Assembly (NCBI RefSeq): GCF_900089495.1
Contig: NZ_LT605203.1
Span: 2,384,713-2,448,712 of the forward strand
Reading direction: 5' to 3'
DNA length: 64,000 bases
Source of the DNA: Thiomonas sp. X19
GTDB taxonomy: Bacteria > Pseudomonadota > Gammaproteobacteria > Burkholderiales > Burkholderiaceae_C
Positions within the stretch are counted from its first letter, which is position 1. Each line of letters opens with the position of its first letter. Under the pieces are notes generated by a model. The model was not told where the DNA came from, did no database searches, and saw only the letters and a list, made by a program, of their open reading frames with translations. The position numbers and the translations under genes were made by a program. Below are positions 25,181-35,391 of this stretch, in pieces.

Positions 25181-26611
25181 TCATCGCCGGATCACCTTGC
25201 CCGGGTTCATCAGCCCATGCGGGTCGAGCGCGGTTTTGATGGCGCGCATCATGGACAGCACGACGGGGCTTTTGTAGCGCAGCAGTTCCTCGGTCTTGAG
25301 CTGGCCCACGCCATGTTCGGCGGAGAAGCTGCCGCCGCAGGCCGCCGCGGCATCGTGCACGATGCGGTTGCAGGCCTCCTGGTGGCGCGCCAGAAACACC
25401 GCCGCGTCGCCCTCGATCGGTGCCTGCACGTTGTAGTGCAGGTTGCCGTCGCCCAAATGCCCGAACACCACCAGGCGCGCGCCCGGCAAAGCCTGGGTGA
25501 CGAGTTCGGCCGTGCTCTCGACGAAGGCGGCCATGCGCGAAATGGGCACGGCGATGTCGTGCTTGATGTTCAACCCCTCCTGCGCCTGAGCCAGTGGAAT
25601 GTGTTCGCGCAGCGCCCACATGCCTTGCGCCTGCGCCAGGCTCTGGGCCACGGCGACATCGGCCACCCTGCCCTGTTCCAGCGCCGCCCCGAGCACGGCT
25701 TCCAGCCGCGCCTGGGCATGGGTCTCGCTCTCGCTGTCCGACAGTTCCAGCAGCACGCACCAGGGCGTGCTCAGGTCCAGGGGCAGGCGCAGTCGCGGGA
25801 AATGGCGCTGCACCAGTTGCAGGCTGTGCGTGCTCATCAGCTCGAAGGCGGTCAGCCCGGCGCCCAGTGCCGCGCGTGCCTGTTGCAGCAGGTCCACGGC
25901 GTCCTGCGCGTGGGCCACCAGCGCCAGCGCGGTGCGTTGCGCCAGTGGCTGCGTGAAGAGTTGCAGGCTGGCGGCGGTGATGATGCCCAGCGTGCCTTCG
26001 GCGCCGATGAACAGGTCGCGCAAGTCGTAGCCGGTGTTGTCCTTGCGCAGCGCGCTCAGACCGCTCCAGATCTCGCCCTGCGGTGTCACCACCTCCAGCC
26101 CGAGGCAGAGCGCGCGGGCATTGCCGTAGCGCAGCACCGCGGTGCCGCCGGCATTGGTGGAGAGCACGCCGCCGATGGTGGCGCTGCCCTCTGCGGCCAG
26201 GCTCAGCGGGAACAACAGGCCAACCTGCTGCGCGGCGTCCTGCACGTTTTGCAAGACGCAGCCGGCCTCGGCCACCAGCACGCCGTCGGCCGCGGACAGG
26301 TCGCGGATGCGGTTCAGGCGCTTGAGCGAGAGCAGCAATTGCGCACCGCTGGCGTCGGGCGTGGCGCCGCCCACCAAGCCGGTGTTGCCGCCCTGGGGAA
26401 CGATGGGCACGCCATGCGTGGCGCAAAGCTGCACCACCTCGGCAACCTGCGCGGTGTCGGCCGGCAGTGCCACGGCCAGCGGTTTGCCGTGGTAGCGGCC
26501 GCGCCAGTCGGTGGCATAGGGCGCAAGGTCTGCGGCGTGATCCAACACTTGGCTGGCCCCGAGCAGGGCGCGCATGGCGTCGAGGAAGCGGATGCGTTCA
26601 GGCGGGCTCAT
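25181..26611 (-). CDS. FAD-linked 2-hydroxyacid dehydrogenase (GlcD/D-2-hydroxyglutarate or D-lactate type)
   Basis: Oxidises a D-2-hydroxyacid to the 2-keto acid, passing electrons to quinone or another acceptor. The product is 476 residues. A PCMH-type FAD-binding domain (about 40-220) has PQGGNTGLVGGATPD and GGVLSTNAGGTAVLRYGN. The FAD-oxidase C-terminal domain carries FGHLGDGNLHYNV and SAEHGVGQLK, with the metal-binding and active-site histidines. No iron-sulfur domain is fused. The start overlaps the DUF2069 stop by four bases. Substrate cannot be fixed from sequence; lactate, hydroxyglutarate and glycolate are all possible. Confidence 0.88.
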   Translation of the reverse strand: MSPPERIRFLDAMRALLGASQVLDHAADLAPYATDWRGRYHGKPLAVALPADTAQVAEVVQLCATHGVPIVPQGGNTGLVGGATPDASGAQLLLSLKRLNRIRDLSAADGVLVAEAGCVLQNVQDAAQQVGLLFPLSLAAEGSATIGGVLSTNAGGTAVLRYGNARALCLGLEVVTPQGEIWSGLSALRKDNTGYDLRDLFIGAEGTLGIITAASLQLFTQPLAQRTALALVAHAQDAVDLLQQARAALGAGLTAFELMSTHSLQLVQRHFPRLRLPLDLSTPWCVLLELSDSESETHAQARLEAVLGAALEQGRVADVAVAQSLAQAQGMWALREHIPLAQAQEGLNIKHDIAVPISRMAAFVESTAELVTQALPGARLVVFGHLGDGNLHYNVQAPIEGDAAVFLARHQEACNRIVHDAAAACGGSFSAEHGVGQLKTEELLRYKSPVVLSMMRAIKTALDPHGLMNPGKVIRR

Positions 26612-27123
26612 GGCCTCGTATCGGACGCGGAGGGCGAAGGGGCTGGCGCATCGACGCGACGACCAGCAGGCGCCTCGACGCGCAAATCGGCACTGGCAGC
26701 AGGAGTTTGCGCAGCCAGGGGCGTCGCTTGCGGCCTGTGCGCATGCGCCCGCAGTGTGGCGGCCATCATGCCGAAGGTGGCCAGAGCCAGCACGCATTCG
26801 GCCCAGCCGAGCATGCGCGACAGCGCCTGCGGGTCGGTCAGCCCGCGCACCACACCCTCGGTCAGGTAGAACCACACCAGCATGCTCATCCACTGGTAGG
26901 TGTAGAGCCGGCCGCGCCACATGCCGGGGGCGGCGGCCAGCAGTGGCAGCACCTTCAGTGCCAGCCACGACCCCCCGGGGCGCAGCGGCGCCCACCACAG
27001 CTCCCAGCCCAGGCACAGCGCGATGAGCGCGGCCCACAGGGTGAGGTTGGCCCGCCGCCATGCGGGGGCGGCGAAGCGGGAGTCGCTGGCCCGCGCGTCG
27101 CCTTGAAGCGTTTGCGGATTCAT
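26608..27123 (-). CDS. DUF2069 membrane protein
   Basis: A 171-residue inner-membrane protein with about four hydrophobic helices between residues 25 and 125. The conserved segment LYTYQWMSMLVWFYLTEGVV is typical of DUF2069. The tail after about residue 130 is low-complexity and Ala/Pro-rich. It starts 10 bp after wrbA and overlaps the next gene by 4 bp. Its role is unknown; it often travels next to wrbA in betaproteobacteria as I recall. Confidence 0.8.
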   Translation of the reverse strand: MNPQTLQGDARASDSRFAAPAWRRANLTLWAALIALCLGWELWWAPLRPGGSWLALKVLPLLAAAPGMWRGRLYTYQWMSMLVWFYLTEGVVRGLTDPQALSRMLGWAECVLALATFGMMAATLRAHAHRPQATPLAAQTPAASADLRVEAPAGRRVDAPAPSPSASDTRP

Positions 27124-27133
27124 CGCCCGGGCC

Positions 27134-27745
<612 letters not shown>

Positions 27746-27747
27746 CT

Positions 27748-28962
27748 ATGCGCCCCCGCTATCGACCGCCCGACATTCCCCAAAGCCTGCACTTGCTCAT
27801 CAAGCGCTTTGGCCAGGAACGCCTGGCGCAGACGGCCGGCAGCCTGACGTTCACCACCCTCATCTCCATGGTGCCGCTGCTGGCGGTGGGCCTGTCGCTA
27901 TTCACCGCTTTTCCCGCCTTTCATCGCATGCAGGACCACCTGCAGCAGCAGTTCGCCCACGCCTTGCTGCCGCAAGATATTGCCGAAACCGTATTCCGCT
28001 ATCTCAACCAGTTCGCCGCCAAGGCCAAGGGCCTGGGCGCCGTGGGCGTGGCCGGACTGGTGTTCCTGGCCACCTCGATGATGCTGACGGTGGACAAGGC
28101 GCTCAACGCCATCTGGCGCACTGCACGCCCGCGCCCGCTCGCGCAGCGCGTGCTGCTGTACTGGGCCGGCATCACGCTGGGGCCGTTGGTGCTGGGCACC
28201 GGGCTGGCGGCGTCGGCAGCGCTGATGGCGGCGCATCGCGGCTGGTTGCACCACATTCCGGGCGGTACCGGTGTGTTGCTCACGCTGCTGTCGTGGGCCG
28301 TCATGGGTGCGGCCATCGGCGCGCTCTACCGCTTCGTGCCCAACACCGAGGTGAAGTGGCGCGATGCCCTGGCGGGAGGATTGTTCGCCGCCATCGGCTT
28401 CGACCTGGCCGGCCGCGCCTTTGCCTGGTATGTGGCCAGCGTGCCCACGTTCACCGCCGTCTACGGCACCTTCGCCACCCTGCCTATTTTTCTGATATGG
28501 ATTTACTGGAGCTGGATGGTGGTGCTGCTGGGCGCGATGCTGGCCGCATTCCTGCCGCTGCTGCGGGTGCGCGCCCTGCCGCCGCAGGCCGTGGCGGGAG
28601 GCGAATTTCTTCTGGTGCTGAAGCTGCTGCGCCAGCTTGCTGCCGCGCGCAAGGCGCCCGACGTTGGCCGCGAGACCCTGGTCCTGGCCCGCAGCCTGCG
28701 CTGCGACCCGCTGCACCTGCAGCCGCTGCTGAATGCGCTCGAAGGCATCGGCTGGATCGGCCGTGTCACGCCCGATGCGCGCCATCGCTCGGTGCGCTGG
28801 GCCTTGCTGGTGGACCCGGCGCAAACCCCTGTGGCCGCCTTGGTGGACGTGCTGCTGCTGAACCACGAGGCCGCCGCCGAGTTTTCGCCCTTGCTCGGCA
28901 ACATCGTCAGCGACAAGGAACGCGCGCTGATGCTGGAGCGGCTGCTGCAAGACACGCCCTGA
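27748..28962 (+). CDS. YihY/BrkB family inner-membrane protein
   Basis: A 404-residue protein, once thought to be ribonuclease BN. It has six hydrophobic segments in the first 290 residues, including FTTLISMVPLLAVGLSLFTA, ATSMMLTVDKALNAIWR and GTFATLPIFLIWIYWSWMVV, which are family hallmarks. A C-terminal cytosolic part of about 110 residues has a winged-helix-like pattern. The start MRPRYRPPD was chosen because conservation begins there; an in-frame extension to 27685 overlaps wrbA. Function is unsettled; a transporter role is suspected for the family. Confidence 0.87.
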   Translation: MRPRYRPPDIPQSLHLLIKRFGQERLAQTAGSLTFTTLISMVPLLAVGLSLFTAFPAFHRMQDHLQQQFAHALLPQDIAETVFRYLNQFAAKAKGLGAVGVAGLVFLATSMMLTVDKALNAIWRTARPRPLAQRVLLYWAGITLGPLVLGTGLAASAALMAAHRGWLHHIPGGTGVLLTLLSWAVMGAAIGALYRFVPNTEVKWRDALAGGLFAAIGFDLAGRAFAWYVASVPTFTAVYGTFATLPIFLIWIYWSWMVVLLGAMLAAFLPLLRVRALPPQAVAGGEFLLVLKLLRQLAAARKAPDVGRETLVLARSLRCDPLHLQPLLNALEGIGWIGRVTPDARHRSVRWALLVDPAQTPVAALVDVLLLNHEAAAEFSPLLGNIVSDKERALMLERLLQDTP

Positions 28963-29105
28963 GCGCGCATGCTGGTAGCAGATCTCGCTGACACGCAGTG
29001 CGCACCTGGGGTACGAATCTTGCCAAGCTGAAAGCGCAGCCGTAGCCCATGCGCCGGCCTCGGTCCCTTGATGATTTGCCCCGCCCTTGCTGAATTGGAG
29101 GAATC

Positions 29106-29546
29106 ATGGACATCACCGTCTATCGCGCTGAAGCCCTTGCCCGCGAAAGCCGCACCCTGCCCGCCGCCACCTACAACCTGGCCCGCACCCTGCAAGCGCG
29201 CAGCCCCAGCGGCGTGGCCTTCGTGCCCGTGCGCTCCATGCAGGTGCTGGCCATCCTCGACGCCACCGAGTTCGTGTTTCTCGACGGCCACACCAAAAGC
29301 TGGGTGATGCTCGCCTGGCAGGGCTTCCTCGCCCATGAACGCAGCGCTCTGGACGCGCCGGTGCCGTTCGAGTCCGTGTGCTACGAAGACAGCGGCGTCG
29401 AAGCCATGCGCCGCCTGCCGCGCGAACTCCATCTCGCGCTGCAGGACCTGGCCGCGAAACAGCGCATCGACGGGCCGGCGAAGGTGCTGAATTTCCATGC
29501 GCGTCGCCGTGGAGACGAGCGTCCGGCACCTCCCGACGGAGCCTGA
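29106..29546 (+). CDS. hypothetical protein, unknown
   Basis: I do not recognise this 146-residue protein. It has a strong SD (GGAGG five bases before the ATG) and normal codon texture, so it is probably real. It reads as a soluble alpha/beta protein: MDITVYRAEALARESR, then a hydrophobic strand pair (MQVLAILDATEFVFLDGHTK), a Trp-rich stretch (SWVMLAWQGFL) and a polar C-terminal tail. No signal peptide, membrane span or known motif is visible. It stands alone, downstream of the YihY gene by 143 bp and convergent with the cbb operon tail. Confidence 0.6.
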   Translation: MDITVYRAEALARESRTLPAATYNLARTLQARSPSGVAFVPVRSMQVLAILDATEFVFLDGHTKSWVMLAWQGFLAHERSALDAPVPFESVCYEDSGVEAMRRLPRELHLALQDLAAKQRIDGPAKVLNFHARRRGDERPAPPDGA

Positions 29547-29594
29547 CCGCTCAAGCAGCGTTCCAACGCGCGCTTGCCGCACACGGCGGCGGCC

Positions 29595-29987
29595 TCACTC
29601 GTCGTCGCCCAACTCCGCGTCCCACCCCTCATCCTTGGCGCGGGTGATGGCCGCGGCGTAGATGCGGGCGTGGCGCTCGGCGAGCTCGGGCGGCAGGCTG
29701 CTGGGGAGGTTGCCGTACCGGTCCCACTCCTTGTCGACCTTGCCCATCAGCGCCTGCATCTGACCGAGATCCCAGCCGCCACAGTCCTGCGTGTCGGGGA
29801 TGAAGCCGAACAGCCGCGCATCCAGCACGACCCGTCCGAGTTGGGTGATGCCGTGTTTGTCCCGATCGAGGCCGACGTATTTGTCCATGGGTCCGTTGTT
29901 GAAATCCGCGAAAGGCGCGAACGAGCGCGAAGGATAGAACACTCCCCATTCCGGGCTCCTGAAGGCTTGGGGAAGGAGCAAGGCCAT
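29595..29987 (-). CDS. small orphan protein at the end of the cbb operon
   Basis: A 130-residue acidic soluble protein that I cannot assign. It contains MDKYVGLDRDKHGITQLGRV, DARLFGFIPDTQDCGGWDLG and a helical, charged C-terminus (ELAERHARIYAAAITRAKDE). The first ATG has no good SD; the ATG at 29888 (MDKYVGLD) is a plausible alternative giving 97 residues. It follows cbbO by 48 bp on the same strand with no terminator seen between, so it is probably co-transcribed with cbbQ and cbbO. A role in RuBisCO activation or expression is only a contextual guess. Confidence 0.65.
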   Translation of the reverse strand: MALLLPQAFRSPEWGVFYPSRSFAPFADFNNGPMDKYVGLDRDKHGITQLGRVVLDARLFGFIPDTQDCGGWDLGQMQALMGKVDKEWDRYGNLPSSLPPELAERHARIYAAAITRAKDEGWDAELGDDE

Positions 29988-30035
29988 GCTATGGATTGTC
30001 TTCGCGTCGTTCTGGTCGAGGTTTGGATCTGCCGA

Positions 30036-32366
30036 TTACCGTGTCAGCCCCGCGTAGAGCAGCGGGAGTTTCTCCGGCAGGCGCTGCACGTGGTCGACGA
30101 CCATGAAATTGTTCTGGCCGAAGATGCGCGCCACGTATTGGTCGGCGCGCGGGTCCAGGCTCATGCAGTAGGTGACGACGCCATGTTTGGCCACGTCCTC
30201 CACCGCCTTCTTTGTGTCGGAGCGCAGGTATTGCGGGTCGCGCACGTCGATGTCGGCGGGCTCGCCGTCGGTGATGACGAGCAGCAGTTTTTTCGCGGAC
30301 TTCTGCAGTTGCAGATGGTGCCCGGCATGGCGGATGGCCGCGCCCATGCGGGTGGAGAGCTGGCCGGTCATGCCCGCCAGGCGCGCCTTGGGTTCTTCGT
30401 TCCAGTGCTGGTCGAAGTCCTTGAAGCGCAGGTACTGCACGTCGTGCCGGCCGTCGGAGCAGAAACCGTGGATGGCAAAGGGGTCGCCCACCTTGCTGAT
30501 GGCGTCGGCCAGCAGCACGCAGGCCTGGCGCGTGAGGTCGAGCACGGAATAGTCCTGGCCCGCCACCTTGTCGTTGGTGGACTCGGACAGGTCGAGCAGC
30601 ACCAGGATGGAGAAGTCGCGCACTTTGCGCACGCTGCGCATCATGATGCGCGGGTCGGGCTGCTGGCCCAGGCGCATGTCGATGAAGCTGGCGATGGCGG
30701 CGTTGATGTCGATCTCGTCGCCATCTTCGAGCTTGCGGATGCGCTGCACGCCCTGCGGCTGCATGGCGTCGAGCAGGAACTTCATGCGGTGGATTTCGCG
30801 CTTGTACTGCGTGGTGATGGCGTCGATCGCGGCCAGGTCGCCCAGCTTGCCGCGCCGCTCCAGCACCGTGGCCCAGGCCGGGCGTTCGAGCTGGATCTGG
30901 TAGTCCCATTCCGAGTAATGGAAGGGTTCGGAAACCGGCTCCTTGCCCTCCATCTCGTTGAAGCTCTTGCCCATGTCTTCGTAGGGGAAGAGCTCGGTGT
31001 CGAGCACCCATATTTCCTCGGCGTCGTCGCCGGCGTTCTCGACGTCGATCTCATTCGCCATGTCCATCACGCTGACATGCTTGCGCACCTGCTTGACGGA
31101 CTCATAGCCGGCATTGGCGGCCTTGTTGAAATCGAATTCCTCGAACTCCCAGAAGTAGCGGTTGTCATCGCGGTAGGGGGCGGTGAGCAGGTCGTTGCGG
31201 GCGTTGAAGGGGATGCGTTTGTCGGCTTGCAGCTTGTGTGCGAGGGTGACGCCGATGTCCCACGACAACTGGTTGTCGTGCAGGCGGTCGCGGGCCTGCG
31301 TGAACAGCGCGCGGCCCTCGGCGACCCACGGGTCAGCGTCTGCATAGCTGTCGTCCAGCAGGGCGCGGGCGAGGCGGTTGAGATAGTCGCCGACGGTGGC
31401 CGCCATCTCCGGCGTGGCCGTGTGCAGTTGGGCCCACATTTGCTTCAGGCCGGGGAAGCGGCGGATGGAGAGGGCTTCCACCCGCGCATCTTCAATGACG
31501 GAAATCACCGCCATCTGGTAGGGGTTCAGCGCCTCGGCGGAAATGGGCGTTCGGGTCTCCACCACATGCGCGGCGCAATGCGCGGCGGCGGCGCGGTACA
31601 GCTCCAGGCCGGGCACGCCGCCGTGGTCGTCGTAGGCGTCGGGCAGGTGCAGCAGATAGTCTTCGATATAGGGCTTGTAGCCCTCGCGGTTCTCGAAGTC
31701 GCCCGAGGTGGGGCACATGAAAAAGTCCCGCCCCCACAGCGCGCGCAAATACATATTGATGCGCCGCTGCACGTCCACCAGCAGCGTGCCCTTGCGCTCT
31801 TTTTGCAGCATGGCGAGCGATTCCTTGCTCTCCAGGCTGAAGTACTGGATCTGCGCCTCGTAGTCGGTGCGATGCGCGTGCGCGCCCCACAGCGCCCAGC
31901 GGCGCAGGCCGCCCAGGGTGAGCTGCTGGAACAGCACATCGATCTTGCCCAGCATCGGCCGCACGCCGCGCGGGGCCTGGGCGATGAGGGTGTTGATGAA
32001 CTGCAGATACTTGCTGAACAGCTCGGCATCGCCCAGACGGTTGGCCGCGGTCGGGGCGGTGGCGAGCAGCAGTTCGATCACCGCGCCCGATGTTTTGGAG
32101 GCCAGTGTGAGCGCCGCCGTGGCCAGTTCGCCAACCACGTCCTCGCCCACTTCCTTGGCCACCAGCGGGGCGTTGTCGATCCAGTTCTCCACCAGCGAAT
32201 CGCCCTTGCCGAGGCCATGCAGCGCACCCGCGCCCTTGAGGTAGTTGTCCAGCCCGCGCGGGCTCAGCACCTTGGTGGCGTCGGGCCAGGCGGACTTGAG
32301 CACGGTCTGGGTGTGCTCGGACAAATCTTCGAGGTAATCGGCGTAGTCGTCGAGATTGATGGCCAT
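30036..32366 (-). CDS. cbbO: RuBisCO activase component CbbO (VWA domain)
   Basis: Partner of the CbbQ AAA+ ring; together they remodel inhibited RuBisCO, with CbbO acting as the substrate adaptor. The product is 776 residues: a long helical N-terminal part and a C-terminal von Willebrand factor A domain whose MIDAS motif DLSES (in LVLLDLSESTND) falls near residues 587-598. The SD GGAGG lies eight bases before the ATG at 32366. It follows cbbQ by 32 bp. A 984-codon antisense open frame over this gene is a composition artefact. Confidence 0.95.
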   Translation of the reverse strand: MAINLDDYADYLEDLSEHTQTVLKSAWPDATKVLSPRGLDNYLKGAGALHGLGKGDSLVENWIDNAPLVAKEVGEDVVGELATAALTLASKTSGAVIELLLATAPTAANRLGDAELFSKYLQFINTLIAQAPRGVRPMLGKIDVLFQQLTLGGLRRWALWGAHAHRTDYEAQIQYFSLESKESLAMLQKERKGTLLVDVQRRINMYLRALWGRDFFMCPTSGDFENREGYKPYIEDYLLHLPDAYDDHGGVPGLELYRAAAAHCAAHVVETRTPISAEALNPYQMAVISVIEDARVEALSIRRFPGLKQMWAQLHTATPEMAATVGDYLNRLARALLDDSYADADPWVAEGRALFTQARDRLHDNQLSWDIGVTLAHKLQADKRIPFNARNDLLTAPYRDDNRYFWEFEEFDFNKAANAGYESVKQVRKHVSVMDMANEIDVENAGDDAEEIWVLDTELFPYEDMGKSFNEMEGKEPVSEPFHYSEWDYQIQLERPAWATVLERRGKLGDLAAIDAITTQYKREIHRMKFLLDAMQPQGVQRIRKLEDGDEIDINAAIASFIDMRLGQQPDPRIMMRSVRKVRDFSILVLLDLSESTNDKVAGQDYSVLDLTRQACVLLADAISKVGDPFAIHGFCSDGRHDVQYLRFKDFDQHWNEEPKARLAGMTGQLSTRMGAAIRHAGHHLQLQKSAKKLLLVITDGEPADIDVRDPQYLRSDTKKAVEDVAKHGVVTYCMSLDPRADQYVARIFGQNNFMVVDHVQRLPEKLPLLYAGLTR

Positions 32367-32398
32367 GGGTCATGCCTCCGCGTTGAAGAACACCGCCA

Positions 32399-33205
32399 TC
32401 AGAAGAACGTGCTCACCGCTGCATCCAGCGCGTCGCGCATGTCGGGGTCGTCGGTGATGGGGCGGACCAGCGCCACGCGGCAGGCGGACTTGGGATCGAC
32501 GCTTTTGGCGATGAGGCTGCCGGCGTAAATCAGCATGCGGGTGGACAGGCCTTCGTCCAGGCCATGGCCCTTGAGGTTGCGGCTGCGCTCGGCGATGGAC
32601 ACCAGCTTCTCGGCAACGTCCGTGGCGACGCCGGATTCGTGGACGACGATCTCGCTTTCGATGGCGTGCTCGGGATAGGTGAAGTCCAGGCCGCCGAAGC
32701 GCTGCTTGGTCGACTGCTTCAAATCCTTCATCAGGCTCTGGTAGCCGGGGTTGTAGGAGATGACGATCTGGAAATCCGGGTGTGCATGCACCAGCTCGCC
32801 CTTCTTCTCCAGCGGCAGCACGCGGCGGTTGTCGGTCAGGGGGTGGATGACCACGGTGGTGTCCTGCCGCGCTTCGACCACTTCGTCGAGATAGCAGATG
32901 GCGCCGTGGCGCGCGGCAATGGCCAACGGGCCATCCTGCCAGCGCGTGCCCTGGGCGTCGAGCAGGAAGCGGCCCACCAGGTCGGAGGCGGTCATGTCCT
33001 CGTTGCAAGCCACGGTGATGAGCGGCCTGCCCAGTTTCCATGCCATGTATTCGACGAAGCGGGTCTTGCCGCAGCCGGTGGGGCCCTTGAGCATCATGGG
33101 CATGCGCACCGAATAGGCCGCCTCGAACAAGGCCACCTCGTCGGCGACGGGGCGGTAATACGGTTCCTTGGTGATGCGGTATTGGTCGATGATGTTGTCG
33201 TTCAT
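32399..33205 (-). CDS. cbbQ: RuBisCO activase ATPase CbbQ (MoxR-type AAA+)
   Basis: Hexameric AAA+ motor that, with CbbO, removes inhibitory sugar phosphates from RuBisCO. The product is 268 residues, with Walker A GPTGCGKT at residues 41-48, Walker B AICYLDEV, and a sensor region around [17 protein letters not shown]. The ATG at 33205 was chosen because AAGGAG precedes it; the open frame extends 38 codons upstream without support. It is separated from cbbS by 173 bp that include a strong terminator hairpin, so it is probably expressed below cbbLS. Confidence 0.95.
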   Translation of the reverse strand: MNDNIIDQYRITKEPYYRPVADEVALFEAAYSVRMPMMLKGPTGCGKTRFVEYMAWKLGRPLITVACNEDMTASDLVGRFLLDAQGTRWQDGPLAIAARHGAICYLDEVVEARQDTTVVIHPLTDNRRVLPLEKKGELVHAHPDFQIVISYNPGYQSLMKDLKQSTKQRFGGLDFTYPEHAIESEIVVHESGVATDVAEKLVSIAERSRNLKGHGLDEGLSTRMLIYAGSLIAKSVDPKSACRVALVRPITDDPDMRDALDAAVSTFF

Positions 33206-33316
33206 CTTGGCTCCTTGCATGGGACGTTTTGATTGATCCACGAATGGCGCGAGCACCATGTGACGGCGCAACGGCCTGTTGACGCGCCATGCGTGGACAA
33301 ACCATTCGCGGGCAAA

Positions 33317-33355
33317 CAAAAGCCCCCCGCGCCCGATTGCGGGCGACGGGGGGCT
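33317..33355 (-). terminator. intrinsic terminator/attenuator between cbbS and cbbQ
   Basis: On the minus strand a 9-bp stem (AGCCCCCCG / CGGGGGGCT) encloses a second 6-bp stem (CGCCCG / CGGGCG, 4-base loop) and is followed by TTTTGTTT including the stem's last T. This is a good Rho-independent terminator just 24 bp after the cbbS stop. With cbbQO downstream on the same strand, it may act as a partial terminator. Confidence 0.8.
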
Positions 33356-33378
33356 CGGTACGGGTCACCCGTCGCAGC

Positions 33379-33735
33379 TTAGACCGTCTTGCCGCGGAAG
33401 ATCACCATCGACGTGCCTTGGGACTGATTGAAGTTGTTGTAACCAATCAGACGCACATGGTTGTCGGGGTTGGCCTTGTGGCAGGCTTCGGCTTCGGCCA
33501 GGACCTTGTCCACGTCGGTTTCGCCGAACATCGGCAGCTTCCACATATACCAGTAGGAGTCCATCAGGTATTGCGGCTCGATGTGCTCGATGGCCGGGTT
33601 CCAGCCTTTTTTCACCAAATACTCGACCTGCTTCTTGATGCTGGCCGCGTTCATCGCGGGCAGGTAGGAGAAGGTCTCGAACTTGCGGCTGGCGGGGTCG
33701 CTCAGGCGGCTTTTGTAATCCATCACTTCAGACAT
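33379..33735 (-). CDS. cbbS: RuBisCO small subunit, form I
   Basis: Small subunit of the hexadecameric RuBisCO, 118 residues. It contains the N-terminal [11 protein letters not shown] segment, [20 protein letters not shown] and [10 protein letters not shown], all typical of form I small subunits. It starts 107 bp after the cbbL stop behind AAAGGAAAT. The cbbQO neighbours point to the IAq subtype rather than a carboxysomal enzyme; no carboxysome shell gene is in the window. Confidence 0.97.
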   Translation of the reverse strand: MSEVMDYKSRLSDPASRKFETFSYLPAMNAASIKKQVEYLVKKGWNPAIEHIEPQYLMDSYWYMWKLPMFGETDVDKVLAEAEACHKANPDNHVRLIGYNNFNQSQGTSMVIFRGKTV

Positions 33736-33842
33736 TTGATTTCCTTTGAGGTGTTAGGGGACAGGGCATCGGGCGGACGCGGACTTGCCAGGACTGGATC
33801 GAGGCAGCCCCGCACCGTGCCATCGCGATGCCTGAGACCCGA

Positions 33843-35264
33843 TTACTTGTGGGCGACGTCCAGCTTGTCCACGGTGTCGAACTCGAACTTGATCTCTTTC
33901 CACGTTTCCATGGCGATCTTCAGTTCCGGGCTGTGGGCAGCGGCAGCCGCGAGAATCTCCTTGCCTTCCTTCTCGATGGCGCGGCCCTGGTTGCGGGCTT
34001 CCACGCAGGCTTCCAGCGCGACGCGGTTGGCCGCGGCGCCGGCAGCATTGCCCCAAGGGTGGCCGAGCGTGCCGCCACCGAACTGCAGCACCGAGTCGTC
34101 ACCGAAGATGCTCACCAGTGCAGGCATGTGCCAGACGTGGATGCCACCGGACGCCACCGGCATCACGCCCGGCATGGAACCCCAGTCCTGATCGAAGAAG
34201 ATGCCGCGCGAACGGTCTTCCTTGATGAACTCGTCGCGCATGATGTCGATCCAGCCCAGGGTCGCATCGCGGTCGCCTTCGAGCTTGCCGACCACGGTAC
34301 CGGAGTGCAGATGGTCGCCGCCCGACAGACGCAGACACTTGGTCAGCACGCGGAAGTGGATGCCGTGGTGCGGGTTGCGGTCCAGCACGGCGTGCATCGC
34401 GCGGTGGATGTGCAGCAGCATGCCGTTGTCGCGGCACCAGTTGGCCAGGCCCGTGTTGGCGGTAAAGCCACCGGTGAGGTAGTCGTGCATGATGATGGGC
34501 GCGCCGATTTCCTTGGCGAACTCGGCACGCTTGTACATCTCTTCCGGCGTGGGGGCGGTCACGTTCAGGTAGTGGCCCTTGCGCTCGCCGGTCTCACGCT
34601 CGGCCTTGAGGGTGGCTTCGTGCACGAAGGAAAAACGGTCGCGCCAACGCATGAACGGCTGGCTGTTGACGTTCTCGTCATCCTTGGTGAAGTCGAGCCC
34701 CCCGCGCAGGCACTCGTACACGGCGCGACCATAGTTCTTGGCCGACAGGCCCAGCTTGGGCTTGATGGTGCAACCCAGCAGCGGACGGCCGTACTTGTTC
34801 ATCTTGTCGCGCTCGACCTGGATGCCGTTGGGCGGACCGCCGCAGGTCTTGACGTAGGCGATGGGGAAGCGCACGTCTTCCAGGCGCAGCGCGCGCAGGG
34901 CCTTGAAACCGAACACGTTGCCCACCAGCGAGGTCAGCACGTTGACCACGGAGCCTTCTTCGAACAGGTCGATCGGGTAGGCCACGAAGGCGTAGAAGCA
35001 GGTGTCGTCGCCGGGAACGTCTTCGATGGCGTAGGCGCGTCCCTTGTAGTAGTCCAGGTCGGTCAACAGGTCGGTCCACACCGTGGTCCAGGTGCCGGTG
35101 GACGACTCGGCGGCGACGGCGGCAGCCACTTCCTCACGGTCCACGCCAGCTTGCGGCGTGATCTTGAAGCACGCCAGGAGGTCGGTGTCTTTCGGGGTGT
35201 AATCGGAGGTCCAATACGTTTGCCGATATTCCTTCACACCGGCGTTATAGGTTTTCGTGGCCAT
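33843..35264 (-). CDS. cbbL: RuBisCO large subunit, form I
   Basis: Fixes CO2 onto ribulose-1,5-bisphosphate. The product is 473 residues, a standard form IA length. The carbamylated lysine is Lys194, with Mg ligands Asp196 and Glu197 in the segment [20 protein letters not shown] carries the catalytic lysine and [10 protein letters not shown] is loop 6. The ATG at 35264 has AAGGAG upstream; a 14-codon in-frame extension is not supported. It heads the operon cbbL-cbbS-(terminator)-cbbQ-cbbO and diverges from cbbR. Confidence 0.98.
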   Translation of the reverse strand: MATKTYNAGVKEYRQTYWTSDYTPKDTDLLACFKITPQAGVDREEVAAAVAAESSTGTWTTVWTDLLTDLDYYKGRAYAIEDVPGDDTCFYAFVAYPIDLFEEGSVVNVLTSLVGNVFGFKALRALRLEDVRFPIAYVKTCGGPPNGIQVERDKMNKYGRPLLGCTIKPKLGLSAKNYGRAVYECLRGGLDFTKDDENVNSQPFMRWRDRFSFVHEATLKAERETGERKGHYLNVTAPTPEEMYKRAEFAKEIGAPIIMHDYLTGGFTANTGLANWCRDNGMLLHIHRAMHAVLDRNPHHGIHFRVLTKCLRLSGGDHLHSGTVVGKLEGDRDATLGWIDIMRDEFIKEDRSRGIFFDQDWGSMPGVMPVASGGIHVWHMPALVSIFGDDSVLQFGGGTLGHPWGNAAGAAANRVALEACVEARNQGRAIEKEGKEILAAAAAHSPELKIAMETWKEIKFEFDTVDKLDVAHK

Positions 35265-35391
35265 TAAAAACTCCTTGCAAGATTGAGACGAAAGCCTTCC
35301 CGACACGTGTGAGATGGCATGGTGCCCGGACGAGCAAACGAACTGTAGTCGGCTTTGGCGGCAAAAAATAATTGTTTTTACACTGCGTTAT

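Noticed and set aside
29574..32528. 984-codon plus-strand open frame
   Set aside because: Antisense to cbbO and the small orphan gene; long only because high-GC codon bias leaves few stops in that frame.
33379..35264. Carboxysomal RuBisCO locus
   Set aside because: No shell proteins or csoS2 follow; cbbQ and cbbO do, indicating the free cytosolic type in this window.
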